From positions 1 through 64,000 of the forward strand of contig NZ_JALNUI010000018.1 of assembly GCF_026544205.1 (NCBI RefSeq): a stretch of DNA of 64,000 nt, given 5' to 3'. Positions within the stretch are counted from its first letter, which is position 1; every line of letters begins with the position of its first letter. The translations under genes were made by a program, and so were the position numbers. Positions 56,430-64,000 of this stretch are shown in pieces. Source of the stretch: Curtobacterium sp. GC_Cur_3. GTDB taxonomy: Bacteria; Actinomycetota; Actinomycetes; Actinomycetales; Microbacteriaceae. The notes under the pieces are model-generated. The model saw only the letters and a program-made list of their open reading frames with translations. It was not told the DNA's origin and searched no databases.

Positions 56430-56435
56430 AGCCTA
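56430..56435 (-). promoter_or_regulatory. -10 box of leaderless deoC
   Basis: TAGGCT on the minus strand, 6 nt from GTG 56423. Confidence 0.5.
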
Positions 56436-56453
56436 GCCTCAAGGGGCAGCGCG

Positions 56454-56459
56454 TACCGT
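56454..56459 (+). promoter_or_regulatory. -10 box of leaderless SDR gene
   Basis: TACCGT, 7 nt before ATG 56467; it supports this ATG over the GTG at 56458 that overlaps the box. Confidence 0.5.
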
Positions 56460-56466
56460 GCCAGGC

Positions 56467-57996
56467 ATGCGCGTCCTCGTCACCGGGGCCACCGGCTACA
56501 TCGGCGGTCGTCTCGTCCCACACCTCCTCGACGCCGGACACTCCGTCCGCGTCCTCGCCCGCACCCCGCAGAAGCTCGACGACGTCCCCTGGCGCGACCG
56601 CGTCGACGTCGTCCAGGGCGACCTGCAGGACAGCGACGCCGTCCGCACCGCCGTCGACGGCATCGAAGCGGTCTACTACCTGGCCCACGCGATGGGCGCC
56701 GACGGTGACTTCGAGGAGGCCGAGCGCGACGCCGCCCAGACGATGGCCGACGCCGCGAAGGCCGCCGGCGTCCGCCGCTTCGTGTACCTCGGCGGACTGC
56801 ACCCCGACGGCGAGCTCTCGAAGCACCTGCGCAGCCGGAAGGAGGTCGGGGACATCCTGCTCGGCTCCGGCGTCCCGACGATCGCCTACCAGGCCGGCGT
56901 GGTGATCGGCTCCGGCAGCACCTCGTTCGAGATGATCCGCCACGTCACGGACGTCCTGCCCTGGATGCCCGCGCCGCGGTGGGTGCGCAACCGCATCCAG
57001 CCGATCGCCGTGCGCGACGTGCTCTACTACCTCGTCAAGGCGCTCGACATCCCGGCCGAGGTCAACCGGACGTTCGACATCGGCGGCCCGGACGTCCTCC
57101 GGTACGGCCAGATGCTCAACGGCTACGCGGTGGAGGCCAAGCTCCCGCAGCGCCCCATCAGCCCGCTGCCGGTGATGACCCCGGGCCTCGCCGCCCACTG
57201 GTTCAACGCGGTCACCCCGATCCCGCGCAAGCTCGCGACGCCGATCATCGAGTCGCTGCAGTTCGAGTGCGTGCAGCGCGAACACGACATCGACGACGTG
57301 GTGCCCCGTCCCGAGGGCGGGCTCACCTCGTACCGGCGTTCCGTCCGGCTCGCGCTGACGAAGATGCGCGCCGGCGAGGTCACCACCAGCTGGCGCAACG
57401 CCACCCTGACCGGCACCGCGGACCCCCTGCCGAGCGACCCGGACTGGGCGGGGCACACCGTCTACGTGGACGACCGCAACCGGCACTCGTCCGCCCCGCC
57501 CGAGGCCGTGTGGAGCGTCGTCGAGTCGATCGGCGGCGAGAACGGCTGGTACTCCTTCCCGCTCGCCTGGGTCGCCCGCGGCTGGATGGACAAGGTCCTC
57601 GGCGGTGTCGGCCTGAACCGTGGGCGCCGCGACCCGAAGCGGCTCGAGCAGGGCGACGCGCTCGACTGGTGGCGCGTCGAACGGCTCGACCGTGGCCACT
57701 ACCTGCGACTGCGCGCCGAGTTCAAGTCGCCCGGCCGCGCCTGGCTCGAGATGACGGTCACACCGACCGACGACGGCGGCTGCGACTACCACCAGCGCGC
57801 GATCTACTTCCCGCAGGGACTCGCCGGACGCCTGTACTGGTACGGCATCCTGCCCTTCCACGGGGTGATCTTCCCCGGCATGGTCGAGCGCATCACCGCC
57901 CGCGCCGAGCGCGAGGCGCACCGCACGGACTCGACGCAGACCAACCGGACCGAGCAGAATGGGTCGCGCGCGCCGGCGCACGAGGAGGCATCATGA
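56467..57996 (+). CDS. NAD(P)-binding SDR with DUF2867 C-terminal domain
   Basis: A 509-residue two-domain protein. The N-terminal atypical/extended SDR starts MRVLVTGATGYIGGRLVPHL and carries VYYLAHAMGADGDF and FVYLGGLHPDGELSKHLRSR. From about residue 330 a second, START/DUF2867-like part begins (YVDDRNRHSSAPPEAVWSVV, DWWRVERLDRGHYLRLRAEF). Similar fusions are widespread in Actinobacteria with unknown substrates, maybe lipids or isoprenoids. The stop overlaps the SGNH gene by 4 nt. Confidence 0.85.
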   Translation: MRVLVTGATGYIGGRLVPHLLDAGHSVRVLARTPQKLDDVPWRDRVDVVQGDLQDSDAVRTAVDGIEAVYYLAHAMGADGDFEEAERDAAQTMADAAKAAGVRRFVYLGGLHPDGELSKHLRSRKEVGDILLGSGVPTIAYQAGVVIGSGSTSFEMIRHVTDVLPWMPAPRWVRNRIQPIAVRDVLYYLVKALDIPAEVNRTFDIGGPDVLRYGQMLNGYAVEAKLPQRPISPLPVMTPGLAAHWFNAVTPIPRKLATPIIESLQFECVQREHDIDDVVPRPEGGLTSYRRSVRLALTKMRAGEVTTSWRNATLTGTADPLPSDPDWAGHTVYVDDRNRHSSAPPEAVWSVVESIGGENGWYSFPLAWVARGWMDKVLGGVGLNRGRRDPKRLEQGDALDWWRVERLDRGHYLRLRAEFKSPGRAWLEMTVTPTDDGGCDYHQRAIYFPQGLAGRLYWYGILPFHGVIFPGMVERITARAEREAHRTDSTQTNRTEQNGSRAPAHEEAS

Positions 57997-58580
57997 CCGA
58001 GAACGACCGAGAACTGGTCCTGTTCCTGGGGGACAGCATCACCGAGGGCGGCTCCTGGGACCAGCGCCTGCCCGACGAACGGACCCTGAACCAGGGGATC
58101 GGTGGCGACACCACCGACGGCGTCCTTGCCCGGATCGACTCCGTGGTCGCGGCAGCCCCCGACGTGATCGTGCTGCTCATCGGCACGAACGACTTCGGCA
58201 ACCACCGCAAGAGCGCCGAGCACGTCGTCCGCAACGTCGAGACGATCCTCGTCACGCTCCGTCGCGAGCTCCCGGGCGTCCGCCTGCTGCTCGTGTCGAT
58301 CCTGCCGCGACAGGCCGACCACACGCCCCGCATCGAGGAGGCGAACCGGCACCTGCGGCAGTTCGTCGCCACGTGCCACGCGCAGTACCTCGACGCCTGG
58401 CCTGCACTGGCCGACGGCGACCACCTCTCCGACAAGTACACCGAGGACGGCCTGCACCTCAACGACGAGGGCTACCGTGCCTACGTCGACGAGCTCGTGC
58501 CGGCCCTCGAGCGGCTCCGCGGCCTGCCGCCGATGTCCCGCTCGATGACCGCGATCGAAGTGGACGAGGCCTCGGCCTGA
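57993..58580 (+). CDS. SGNH/GDSL-type esterase
   Basis: A 195-residue cytoplasmic SGNH hydrolase. Block I LVLFLGDSITEGGSW (Ser), block II NQGIGGDTTDGVL (Gly), block III LLIGTNDFGNH (Asn), block V DGLHLNDEGYRAY (Asp-x-x-His). No signal peptide, unlike the enzyme at 25606. ATG overlaps the SDR stop; next gene overlaps by 1 nt. Possibly deacylates a lipid or sugar handled by the SDR protein. Confidence 0.9.
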   Translation: MTENDRELVLFLGDSITEGGSWDQRLPDERTLNQGIGGDTTDGVLARIDSVVAAAPDVIVLLIGTNDFGNHRKSAEHVVRNVETILVTLRRELPGVRLLLVSILPRQADHTPRIEEANRHLRQFVATCHAQYLDAWPALADGDHLSDKYTEDGLHLNDEGYRAYVDELVPALERLRGLPPMSRSMTAIEVDEASA

Positions 58581-59077
58581 TGGCGGCGCGGAAGGGACGG
58601 CCCGCGGTCGGGTCGTCGCTCGGCTCGCCGCGCGGGTCCTCGTTCGGGACCGGCGCGACCGGGGACCGGGCGACCGGTGCTGGTGCCGACCGTGCCGGGA
58701 CCGGCGGCCGCGCTGGCGGCCGTGGACGAGCCTCCCGTCCGGTCACGAACTTCACCCGGCCGGCACTGGCCCCCGGTCTCATCGCGGCGATCGTGCTGCT
58801 CGCCTGCGTCGCGTTCCTGGACGCCCCGGCCTTCGTCGCCGTCCGCTGGGGCGTGACGGTCCTCGCGCTCATCATCCTGGTGTTCGCGCTCCGTGGCCGC
58901 GCGTGGTGGGCCCTCGCGGTGACCGCCGCGATCGCCGTCTGCTGGAACCCGCTCGTCACCGTGCCGATCCCCGGACAGGTCTGGGCGGCGCTCCAGATCG
59001 TCGCCGCAGCACTGTTCGTGGTGATGGGCCTGGCGGTCAAGGTGCCCCGAACCACGGAGGCACCGGTCGCCCGATAG
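58580..59077 (+). CDS. Small polytopic membrane protein, DUF6804-like
   Basis: A 165-residue protein. The first 55 residues are a Gly/Arg/Ala-rich disordered segment containing the GRASRP stretch encoded by a GAGCCTCCCGTCC word. Then four hydrophobic segments follow (ALAPGLIAAIVLLACVAFL; WGVTVLALIILVFAL; WWALAVTAAIAVCW; WAALQIVAAALFVVMGLAV). The arrangement resembles small actinobacterial membrane proteins (I think DUF6804, low certainty). ATG overlaps the previous stop. Confidence 0.7.
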   Translation: MAARKGRPAVGSSLGSPRGSSFGTGATGDRATGAGADRAGTGGRAGGRGRASRPVTNFTRPALAPGLIAAIVLLACVAFLDAPAFVAVRWGVTVLALIILVFALRGRAWWALAVTAAIAVCWNPLVTVPIPGQVWAALQIVAAALFVVMGLAVKVPRTTEAPVAR

Positions 59078-59080
59078 GAT
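59075..59080 (+). promoter_or_regulatory. -10 box of the Stealth gene
   Basis: TAGGAT, overlapping the stop codon of the membrane protein gene; 47 nt to ATG 59128. Confidence 0.4.
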
Positions 59081-59127
59081 CGCTGGGGTCGGGTGCAGGT
59101 CCCGACCGCACGACCAGAAGGGCATGG

Positions 59128-60684
59128 ATGAGCAACGAGACCGAGCCGGTGACCGAGAGTCCTCTGCTGCACCCTCGACCGTCCTCCGGCGGTCTCGACC
59201 GGTCTGACGTCGTGCTCCGCAAGGGGCGCTTCACGCTGCTGAACGGGCACCTCACGCCGCAGCAGTCGATGATCGACGACCTGCTCTTCCTCGACGACGC
59301 GCTCACCGCCGGCGACGTGGACCACCTGCTCATCCGCGGCAACGACCAGCGCCCGGTGATCGCCCTCGACGAGCGCGACCGCCAGCGTGCCGAGTCCGCC
59401 GTGATGGACGCCGCCGTGGGGGAGCCCTTCTACGCCAAGCCCCCGGGCAAGCCGGCGGTCCTGGTCGTCGACGACGGCCTCGGCCCCGTCGACGAGACCG
59501 TCCTCCGCGTGTTCCGGCCGCGGCTCGAGCCCATCGGGCGGCTCCGCTACGGCGCCGAGACGAGCGTGCAGATGGAGTTCTGGCGGGTGACGGACACCGA
59601 GGTCCTCGCTCCCGTCGAGAACGCCCTGATGCGCCGCAGCCTGCCGATCGAGGAGTTCGTCCTCGTCGACATCGAGCGCTACGGACGCACCTGGCAGACC
59701 GTCGAGCACATGTTCGACGACCACGTCTCCGACATCCGCTTCCCGATCGACATCGTGTTCTCGTGGGTCGACGGCAACGCGATCGAGTACCAGCGTGCCC
59801 GTCAGGCAGCGCAGTCGTCCGCCGTGCTCGGTGAGGGCGACGACGCCCCCGCCCGCTTCCGGCAGATCAACGAGCTGAAGTACGCCCTGCGATCGGTCTA
59901 CATGTACGCGCCGTGGGTGCGGACGATCTACATCGCCACCGACTCCCCGGCTCCGGCCTGGCTCGCCGACCACCCCCGCGTCCGCATCGTCCGGAGCGAG
60001 GAGTTCTTCGCCGACCCCTCGGTGCTCCCCACGCACAACTCGCAGGCCGTCGAGTCGCAGCTGCACCACATCCCGGGCATCAGCGAACACTTCATCTACT
60101 CGAACGACGACATGTTCTTCGGCCGGCCGGTCGACCCGTCGGTGTTCTTCAGCCCGGGCTCGGTGACGAAGTTCCTGCTCGCCGACACCCGCATCGGCCT
60201 CGGGTCGAACAACCCGCGCCGCAGTGGCTTCGAGAACTCCGCCCGCGTCAACCGTCGCCTCCTGCAGCAGCGCTTCGGGGCCGTCACCACGCGCCACCTC
60301 GAGCACGCACCGACACCCCTCCGCGCCAGCATCATGACGGAGATGGAGCACGAGTTCGCCGACGAGTTCCGCGCCACCGCCGCCTCGCGGTTCCGTGCCG
60401 CCGAGAACATCTCGGTGACGAACTCGCTGTACCACTACTACGCGCTGCTCACGGGCCGTGCGATCGTGCAGGAGAACGTCCCCGTGGGCTACATCGACAC
60501 GACGATGCTTTCCGGGCTCCGCGAGCTCGAGGAGCTGCTCAAGAAGCGCAACGCCGACTTCTTCTGCCTCAACGACGGCAGCTTCCCCGAGGTCAGCGAC
60601 GACGAGCGCACGACCCGCGTCACGGACTTCCTGGAGCGCTACTTCCCGTTCCCGGCGCCCTGGGAGCGCCCCGACGAGGCCTGA
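59128..60684 (+). CDS. Stealth family protein (sugar-phosphate transferase)
   Basis: A 518-residue Stealth protein. CR1 RFPIDIVFSWVDGNAIEYQR (about residue 205), CR2 RFRQINELKYALRSVYMYAP and TIYIATDSPAPAWLADHPRV, CR3 HNSQAVESQLHHIPGISEHF with YSNDDMFFGRPV, and a CR4-like C-terminal part. The first 190 residues are specific to the actinobacterial subgroup. Stealth proteins transfer hexose-1-phosphate to build phosphoglycan/capsule. No other capsule gene is adjacent; the nearest glycan genes are 34 kb away. ATG 59128 is preceded by AGAAGG. Confidence 0.9.
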   Translation: MSNETEPVTESPLLHPRPSSGGLDRSDVVLRKGRFTLLNGHLTPQQSMIDDLLFLDDALTAGDVDHLLIRGNDQRPVIALDERDRQRAESAVMDAAVGEPFYAKPPGKPAVLVVDDGLGPVDETVLRVFRPRLEPIGRLRYGAETSVQMEFWRVTDTEVLAPVENALMRRSLPIEEFVLVDIERYGRTWQTVEHMFDDHVSDIRFPIDIVFSWVDGNAIEYQRARQAAQSSAVLGEGDDAPARFRQINELKYALRSVYMYAPWVRTIYIATDSPAPAWLADHPRVRIVRSEEFFADPSVLPTHNSQAVESQLHHIPGISEHFIYSNDDMFFGRPVDPSVFFSPGSVTKFLLADTRIGLGSNNPRRSGFENSARVNRRLLQQRFGAVTTRHLEHAPTPLRASIMTEMEHEFADEFRATAASRFRAAENISVTNSLYHYYALLTGRAIVQENVPVGYIDTTMLSGLRELEELLKKRNADFFCLNDGSFPEVSDDERTTRVTDFLERYFPFPAPWERPDEA

Positions 60685-60696
60685 CGCGCGCGATTT

Positions 60697-60758
60697 GGTG
60701 AGATCGCACTTCGTGTCGCCTCCGATTCGCTGGACCCGACACCGAGTGCGATCTCACC
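60697..60758. repeat. 62-nt hairpin repeat, copy 1
   Basis: Arms of 22 nt (left starts GGTGAGATCGCACTTCGTG; right ends GTGCGATCTCACC) with two mismatches, 18-nt centre. It begins 12 nt after the Stealth stop codon and could end its transcript. Confidence 0.75.
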
Positions 60759-60947
60759 GCCAGGGGGCGCGCATGCGCTCGGCCGGGAGGCTCGTGCCGC
60801 GTCCGCAGGACCCGGTTGCGTCCGGTGCGTGACCGGTCACGACACCCCGCTCACGTCTGCCGAGCGGTCACCGGCTGTCGCCTGCGCCGCCGTGTACCGA
60901 CGACGTGTGAGCACTCGGCGCCGGGCCGCGGGTCCCCGTCTGGCCCC

Positions 60948-61009
60948 GGTGAGATCGCACTTCGTGTCGCCTCCGGTCCGCCGGACCCGACACGGAGTGC
61001 GATCTCACC
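60948..61009. repeat. 62-nt hairpin repeat, copy 2
   Basis: Same design; arms differ at one G-T-type position. The centre CCTCCGGTCCGCCGGACC can fold back on itself, TCCGG-TCCG-CCGGA. Confidence 0.75.
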
Positions 61010-61124
61010 GCCAGGGATCGCGCGCGTCCGGCCGGGAGGCTCGTGCCGCGTCCGCAGGACCCCGTTGCGTCCGGCCTCCTGACCGGTCACGACACCCCGC
61101 TCACGTCTGCCGAGCGGTCACCAG

Positions 61125-61186
61125 GGTGAGATCGCACTTGGTGTCGCCTCCGGTCCGCCGGAGCCGACACCAAGTGCGATCTCACC
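61125..61186. repeat. 62-nt hairpin repeat, copy 3
   Basis: Arms fully complementary (GCACTTGGTGTCG paired with CGACACCAAGTGC). The centre CTCCGGTCCGCCGGAG extends the stem, so nearly all 62 nt pair. Confidence 0.8.
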
Positions 61187-61357
61187 GCAGGGGGCGGCGG
61201 TCCGAGGCGCGCCGTCGCGAGCGGTCACGACACCCCGCTCACGTCCGCTGAGCGGCCACCGGCTGTCGCCTGCGGCGCCGGTCAGCGACAACGAGGGACC
61301 ACTCGGCGTCGCGGGAGCGACGAGGTGTGACCAGCCGGGGCGGCGCCGCCCGACGGG

Positions 61358-62317
61358 TCAGCGGCGGATGGGGGAGACGGGGACCGAGTCGAGCGTGAAC
61401 ACCGGGATGCTCGACGTCACGGGGGCGGGCTCGACGGCGTCGGGGATGGTGACCCCGGCGGCGGCGAGACGAGCTTCGGTCTCGTCGGAGGACACGGGCT
61501 GGCCGACCGTGGAGTACGTCCCGATGGGCACGACCGAGTGCACGGCGGTGTGGCCGTACACATGGACGAGGTTGAACGACTGCGCGCCGTCGCGGCCACG
61601 GGTCCCACGCTGGAACTCGTTGAGGTCCTGCGTGTAGCACGTGGCACTGGCGACGGACACCGGGATCCCGGCGAACACGGCGCTCGTCGAGTAGTGCAGG
61701 TGCCCGGCGATGATCGTGAGGACGTCCGAGCCCTCGAGGACCTCGGCGAGGGCCTGCTGCTCCCGGAGCTCCACGAGGACGGTGAGGTCCTGCACGCTCG
61801 GAACGGGCGGGTGGTGCATCGCGAGGACCGTGCCGTGCGGTGCGGCCTCGGAGAGCACCTCAGCGAGCCAGTCGAGCTGCTCGGGGGTGACGACGCCGTG
61901 GTGGGCACCGGGGACGCTCGTGTCCAGCGTGATGACCCGGAGACCATTGACGTCGTACACGAAGTCGACGGGCCGGTCGGTGGGCTGCAGGCCGAAGAGC
62001 TCCTGGCGGAAGGCACCGCGCTCGTCGTGGTTGCCCATCGCCCAGATGACCTGGGCGCCGATGCGCTCGGCCGCCGGCTCGATGATCTGGCGGACGCGGG
62101 CGTAGGCGCCCGGTTCGCCCTTGTCGGCCACGTCACCGGTGACGACGATCGCTTCGGGTCGAGCGCCGGAGGCCTCGATCTCGTCGATGATCTGCGTCAG
62201 CCGGGCGGCGGAGTCGACGGCGCCGTAGAGGTCGCCGTCGCCCGCGATGAGGTGGGTGTCGCTGAGGTGGAGCAGGAAGTGGTTCGGCCTGGGGTGTTCA
62301 GCCGTCCGGGCGTCCAT
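61358..62317 (-). CDS. Metallophosphoesterase (class III cyclic-nucleotide phosphodiesterase type)
   Basis: A 319-residue calcineurin-like phosphoesterase. Metal motifs in order: LHLSDTHLIAGDGDLYGAVD, VVTGDVADKGEPGAY, WAMGNHDERGAFR, LAMHHPPVPSV and IIAGHLHYSTSAVF. The layout matches CpdA/GpdQ-type enzymes, acting on cyclic nucleotides or phosphodiesters; substrate unproven. No signal peptide. ATG 62317 has only a weak ribosome site (GGAATGAG). Divergent hairpin cluster lies behind its 3' end. Confidence 0.88.
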   Translation of the reverse strand: MDARTAEHPRPNHFLLHLSDTHLIAGDGDLYGAVDSAARLTQIIDEIEASGARPEAIVVTGDVADKGEPGAYARVRQIIEPAAERIGAQVIWAMGNHDERGAFRQELFGLQPTDRPVDFVYDVNGLRVITLDTSVPGAHHGVVTPEQLDWLAEVLSEAAPHGTVLAMHHPPVPSVQDLTVLVELREQQALAEVLEGSDVLTIIAGHLHYSTSAVFAGIPVSVASATCYTQDLNEFQRGTRGRDGAQSFNLVHVYGHTAVHSVVPIGTYSTVGQPVSSDETEARLAAAGVTIPDAVEPAPVTSSIPVFTLDSVPVSPIRR

Positions 62318-62383
62318 CGGGTTCTCATTCCGTTGGTGGTTCCTCGGCAGAGGATCTCCCGCTGGGGGAGTGCACGGTGCAAC

Positions 62384-62413
62384 ACATTGCCACATCGTGC
62401 TGGAGCAGTCCAA
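62384..62413 (-). promoter_or_regulatory. Possible promoter of the phosphoesterase gene
   Basis: Minus strand TTGGAC (62413-62408), 18-nt spacer, CAATGT (62389-62384). -10 deviates at its first base. Leader of about 60 nt. Confidence 0.3.
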
Positions 62414-62468
62414 CACGTGTCCTTGAATCGCAGGTGAACCCCAGACGGCGTGTTGTCGCCGGCAACGA

Positions 62469-62501
62469 AACAACCCCCACCACGGCGTGATGGGGGTTGT
62501 T
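62469..62501 (-). terminator. Intrinsic terminator of qcrB
   Basis: On the minus strand AACAACCCCCATCACG pairs with CGTGGTGGGGGTTGTT (one mismatch), followed by TTTCGTTG. It begins 16 nt after the qcrB stop. Confidence 0.85.
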
Positions 62502-62517
62502 CGTCGAACAGTGAGAG

Positions 62518-64000
62518 CTAGTGCCCTGCTCCGACCTGCGGGGCCTGGTGGCTGCCCTCGAGGTCGGGGCCGTGGTGTGCCGCGTGTGCGGCTTCCAGCT
62601 CGGCCTTGGACACCGGGGCGATGCGGTCCTCGAAGAAGAAGCGCGTCATGCCGGCGCGGACCTTCTGCGCGGGCGTGATCTGGCCCTTGGCATTCGGGCG
62701 GACCATCAGCGGCTTGTACTCGTTGAACTGCAGCAGACGCCAGCGCTCGTACTCGTCGAGCTGCTCGTGGACCTCGATGTACTCGCCGTGCGGGAGGCGG
62801 ACGATGCGGCCCGACTCGTAGCCGTGGAGCACGATCTCGCGGTCCTTCTTCTGCAGCGCCAGGCACACGCGCTTGGTGATCCAGAAGGCGACGAACGGGC
62901 CGAGGACCGTCGTGGCCTGGATCACGTGGATCACGTGGTCGACCGAGACCATGAAGTGCGTCGCGATGATGTCCGAGCTCGCCGCTGCCCAGAGGCTGGC
63001 GTAGAGCGTGATGCCGGCGGCACCGATCGCGGTGCGGGTCGGGGCGTTGCGGGGACGGTCAGCGAGGTGGTGCTCGCGCTTGTCACCGGTGACCCAGGCC
63101 TCGAGGAACGGGTACAGGAAGATCGCCAGGATCAACGCGACCAGGACCCCGATGGGGACCAGGAGGTTGAAGGAGACCGTGTAGCCGAACCACAGGACTT
63201 CCCAGTGCGGCGGGACAAGTCGGAGCGCGCCGTCCGCGAAGCCGATGTACCAGTCAGGCTGGGTACCGGCGGACACGGGGGACGGGTCGTACGGGCCGTA
63301 GTTCCAGATCGGGTTGATCGTGAACAGCGTGGCGATGAGGGCGAGGATGCCCGCGACGATGAAGAAGAAGCCACCGGCCTTCGCGGCGAACGCCGGGAGG
63401 ATCGGGACACCCACGACGTTGTCGTTGGTCTTGCCGGGGCCCGCATACTGCGTGTGCTTGTTGATCACGACGAGCACGAGGTGGACACCGAGGACCGCCA
63501 CGAGGATCGCGGGCAGCAGCAGGATGTGCAGCGTGTACAGACGCCCGACGATCGCGGTCCCGGGGAACTCGCCGCCGAACAGGATGTAGCCGATCCAGAC
63601 GCCGATGACCGGGACGCCCTCGATCATGCCGACGATGATGCGCAGACCGTTGCCGGAGAGCAGGTCGTCGGGGAGCGAGTAGCCCGTGAAGCCCTCGGCC
63701 ATGGCCAGGACCCACAGCACGAAGCCGAAGACCCAGTTGAGCTCGCGGGGCTTGCGGAAGGCGCCGGTGAAGAACACGCGGGCCATGTGCAGCATCACGG
63801 AGGCGACGAAGAGCAGAGCCGACCAGTGGTGGATCTGCCGGACGAAGAGACCGCCGCGGATGTCGAACGAGATGTCGAGCGTGGACTGCAGGGCCGTCGA
63901 CATCGCGACGCCCTTGAGCGGGACGTAGGTGCCGTTGTAGACGACCTCGGCCATCGACGCCTGGTAGAAGAACGTCAGGAACGTCCCCGACAGCAGGATG
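62518..64000 (-). CDS. qcrB: Cytochrome bc1 complex cytochrome b subunit (partial, 5' end outside window)
   Basis: 493 residues of QcrB are present; the reading frame is open to the right edge (ILLSGTFLTFFYQAS precedes MAEVVYNGTY), so the first helix and start are missing. Seen: heme-ligand helix with IHHWSALLFVASVMLHMARV, GFTGYSLPDDLLSGNGLRI, the Qo-site PEWY-like region (here PDWYIGFADGALRLVPP), and an actinobacterial C-terminal extension of about 110 residues ending PQVGAGH. It carries electrons from menaquinol to the QcrC/CtaC branch in the bcc-aa3 supercomplex. Confidence 0.95.
   Translation of the reverse strand, partial: ILLSGTFLTFFYQASMAEVVYNGTYVPLKGVAMSTALQSTLDISFDIRGGLFVRQIHHWSALLFVASVMLHMARVFFTGAFRKPRELNWVFGFVLWVLAMAEGFTGYSLPDDLLSGNGLRIIVGMIEGVPVIGVWIGYILFGGEFPGTAIVGRLYTLHILLLPAILVAVLGVHLVLVVINKHTQYAGPGKTNDNVVGVPILPAFAAKAGGFFFIVAGILALIATLFTINPIWNYGPYDPSPVSAGTQPDWYIGFADGALRLVPPHWEVLWFGYTVSFNLLVPIGVLVALILAIFLYPFLEAWVTGDKREHHLADRPRNAPTRTAIGAAGITLYASLWAAASSDIIATHFMVSVDHVIHVIQATTVLGPFVAFWITKRVCLALQKKDREIVLHGYESGRIVRLPHGEYIEVHEQLDEYERWRLLQFNEYKPLMVRPNAKGQITPAQKVRAGMTRFFFEDRIAPVSKAELEAAHAAHHGPDLEGSHQAPQVGAGH

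Larger units (their letters stand above)
60755..61290. repeat. Direct repeats interleaved with the hairpins
   Basis: Each hairpin is followed by a related block: GGCCGGGAGGCTCGTGCCGC, CGTCCGCAGGACCC, then GGTCACGACACCCCGCTCAC and GAGCGGTCACC. Copies start near 60780 and 61029; the last is partial near 61223. With the hairpins they fill the 673-nt gap between the Stealth and phosphoesterase genes. No convincing gene is present here. Confidence 0.6.

Noticed and set aside
60685..61357. A CRISPR array or a gene in the 0.6-kb repeat region
   Set aside because: Repeat copies are 62-nt palindromes with irregular spacing (251 and 177 nt), and the spacers are themselves duplicated; no cas genes. Open frames here translate the repeats only.

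Overview
The window is a very GC-rich actinobacterial chromosome segment. A Microbacteriaceae member, most likely Curtobacterium or a close relative, is my inference. It rests on gene content and order (thrS-HIT, pdxST, yebC, ruvCAB, yajC, secDF, rel), a LAFTG sortase signal, a Stealth protein, an actinobacterial-type qcrB, and many start codons placed 6-7 nt after a TANNNT box (leaderless transcripts). No tRNA, rRNA, insertion sequence, prophage or CRISPR array was seen. Genes are tightly packed, and 4-nt ATGA/GTGA overlaps are common.

Region by region. 1-9.2 kb: a sulfite-oxidase-like molybdoenzyme, then a single operon for a dipeptide/oligopeptide ABC transporter (lipoprotein, two permeases, fused double ATPase), a CocE/X-Pro-peptidase-type hydrolase and a TetR regulator. 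An 18-bp palindrome at the promoter is a candidate operator. 9.2-11.8 kb: a DedA membrane protein in one operon with a NarL-type two-component system. 11.9-25.1 kb: the standout region, a glycosylation island. It carries sedoheptulose-7-phosphate isomerase (GmhA-like), two fused HldE-like kinase/nucleotidyltransferases, a GmhB-like phosphatase, three GT9 (heptosyltransferase-type) enzymes, two GT4-like enzymes and one GT2-like glycosyltransferase, an aldehyde dehydrogenase and a classical SDR. This is almost a full nucleotide-heptose pathway in an organism with no LPS, and no recognisable HldD epimerase is present.

25.2-34.4 kb: mixed accessory genes: PRC-barrel protein, secreted SGNH hydrolase with an apparent CTG start, alpha/beta hydrolase and NUDIX genes sharing a 23-bp divergent promoter, an LAFTG-anchored repeat protein, an MFS exporter, small hypotheticals, a second YidC-type insertase and its small membrane neighbour. 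34.5-39.8 kb: YbaK deacylase, a ClpC-type unfoldase preceded by an HspR-type HAIR palindrome, a sparse region with two small ORFs, and a secreted GH6 cellulase. 39.8-54 kb: conserved housekeeping: apt, thrS, HIT, pdxS, pdxT, yebC, ruvCAB, yajC-secDF, rhodanese, rel. 54-64 kb: an AbiEi-like protein, ROK kinase, deoC, an SDR/SGNH/membrane protein/Stealth run, a 0.6-kb cluster of three 62-nt hairpin repeats, a metallophosphoesterase, and qcrB running off the right edge.

Two non-coding themes recur. A GCCTCCCGTCC-type word (and its complement) appears in terminators, intergenic repeats and protein linkers. Leaderless TANNNT promoters are widespread on both strands.
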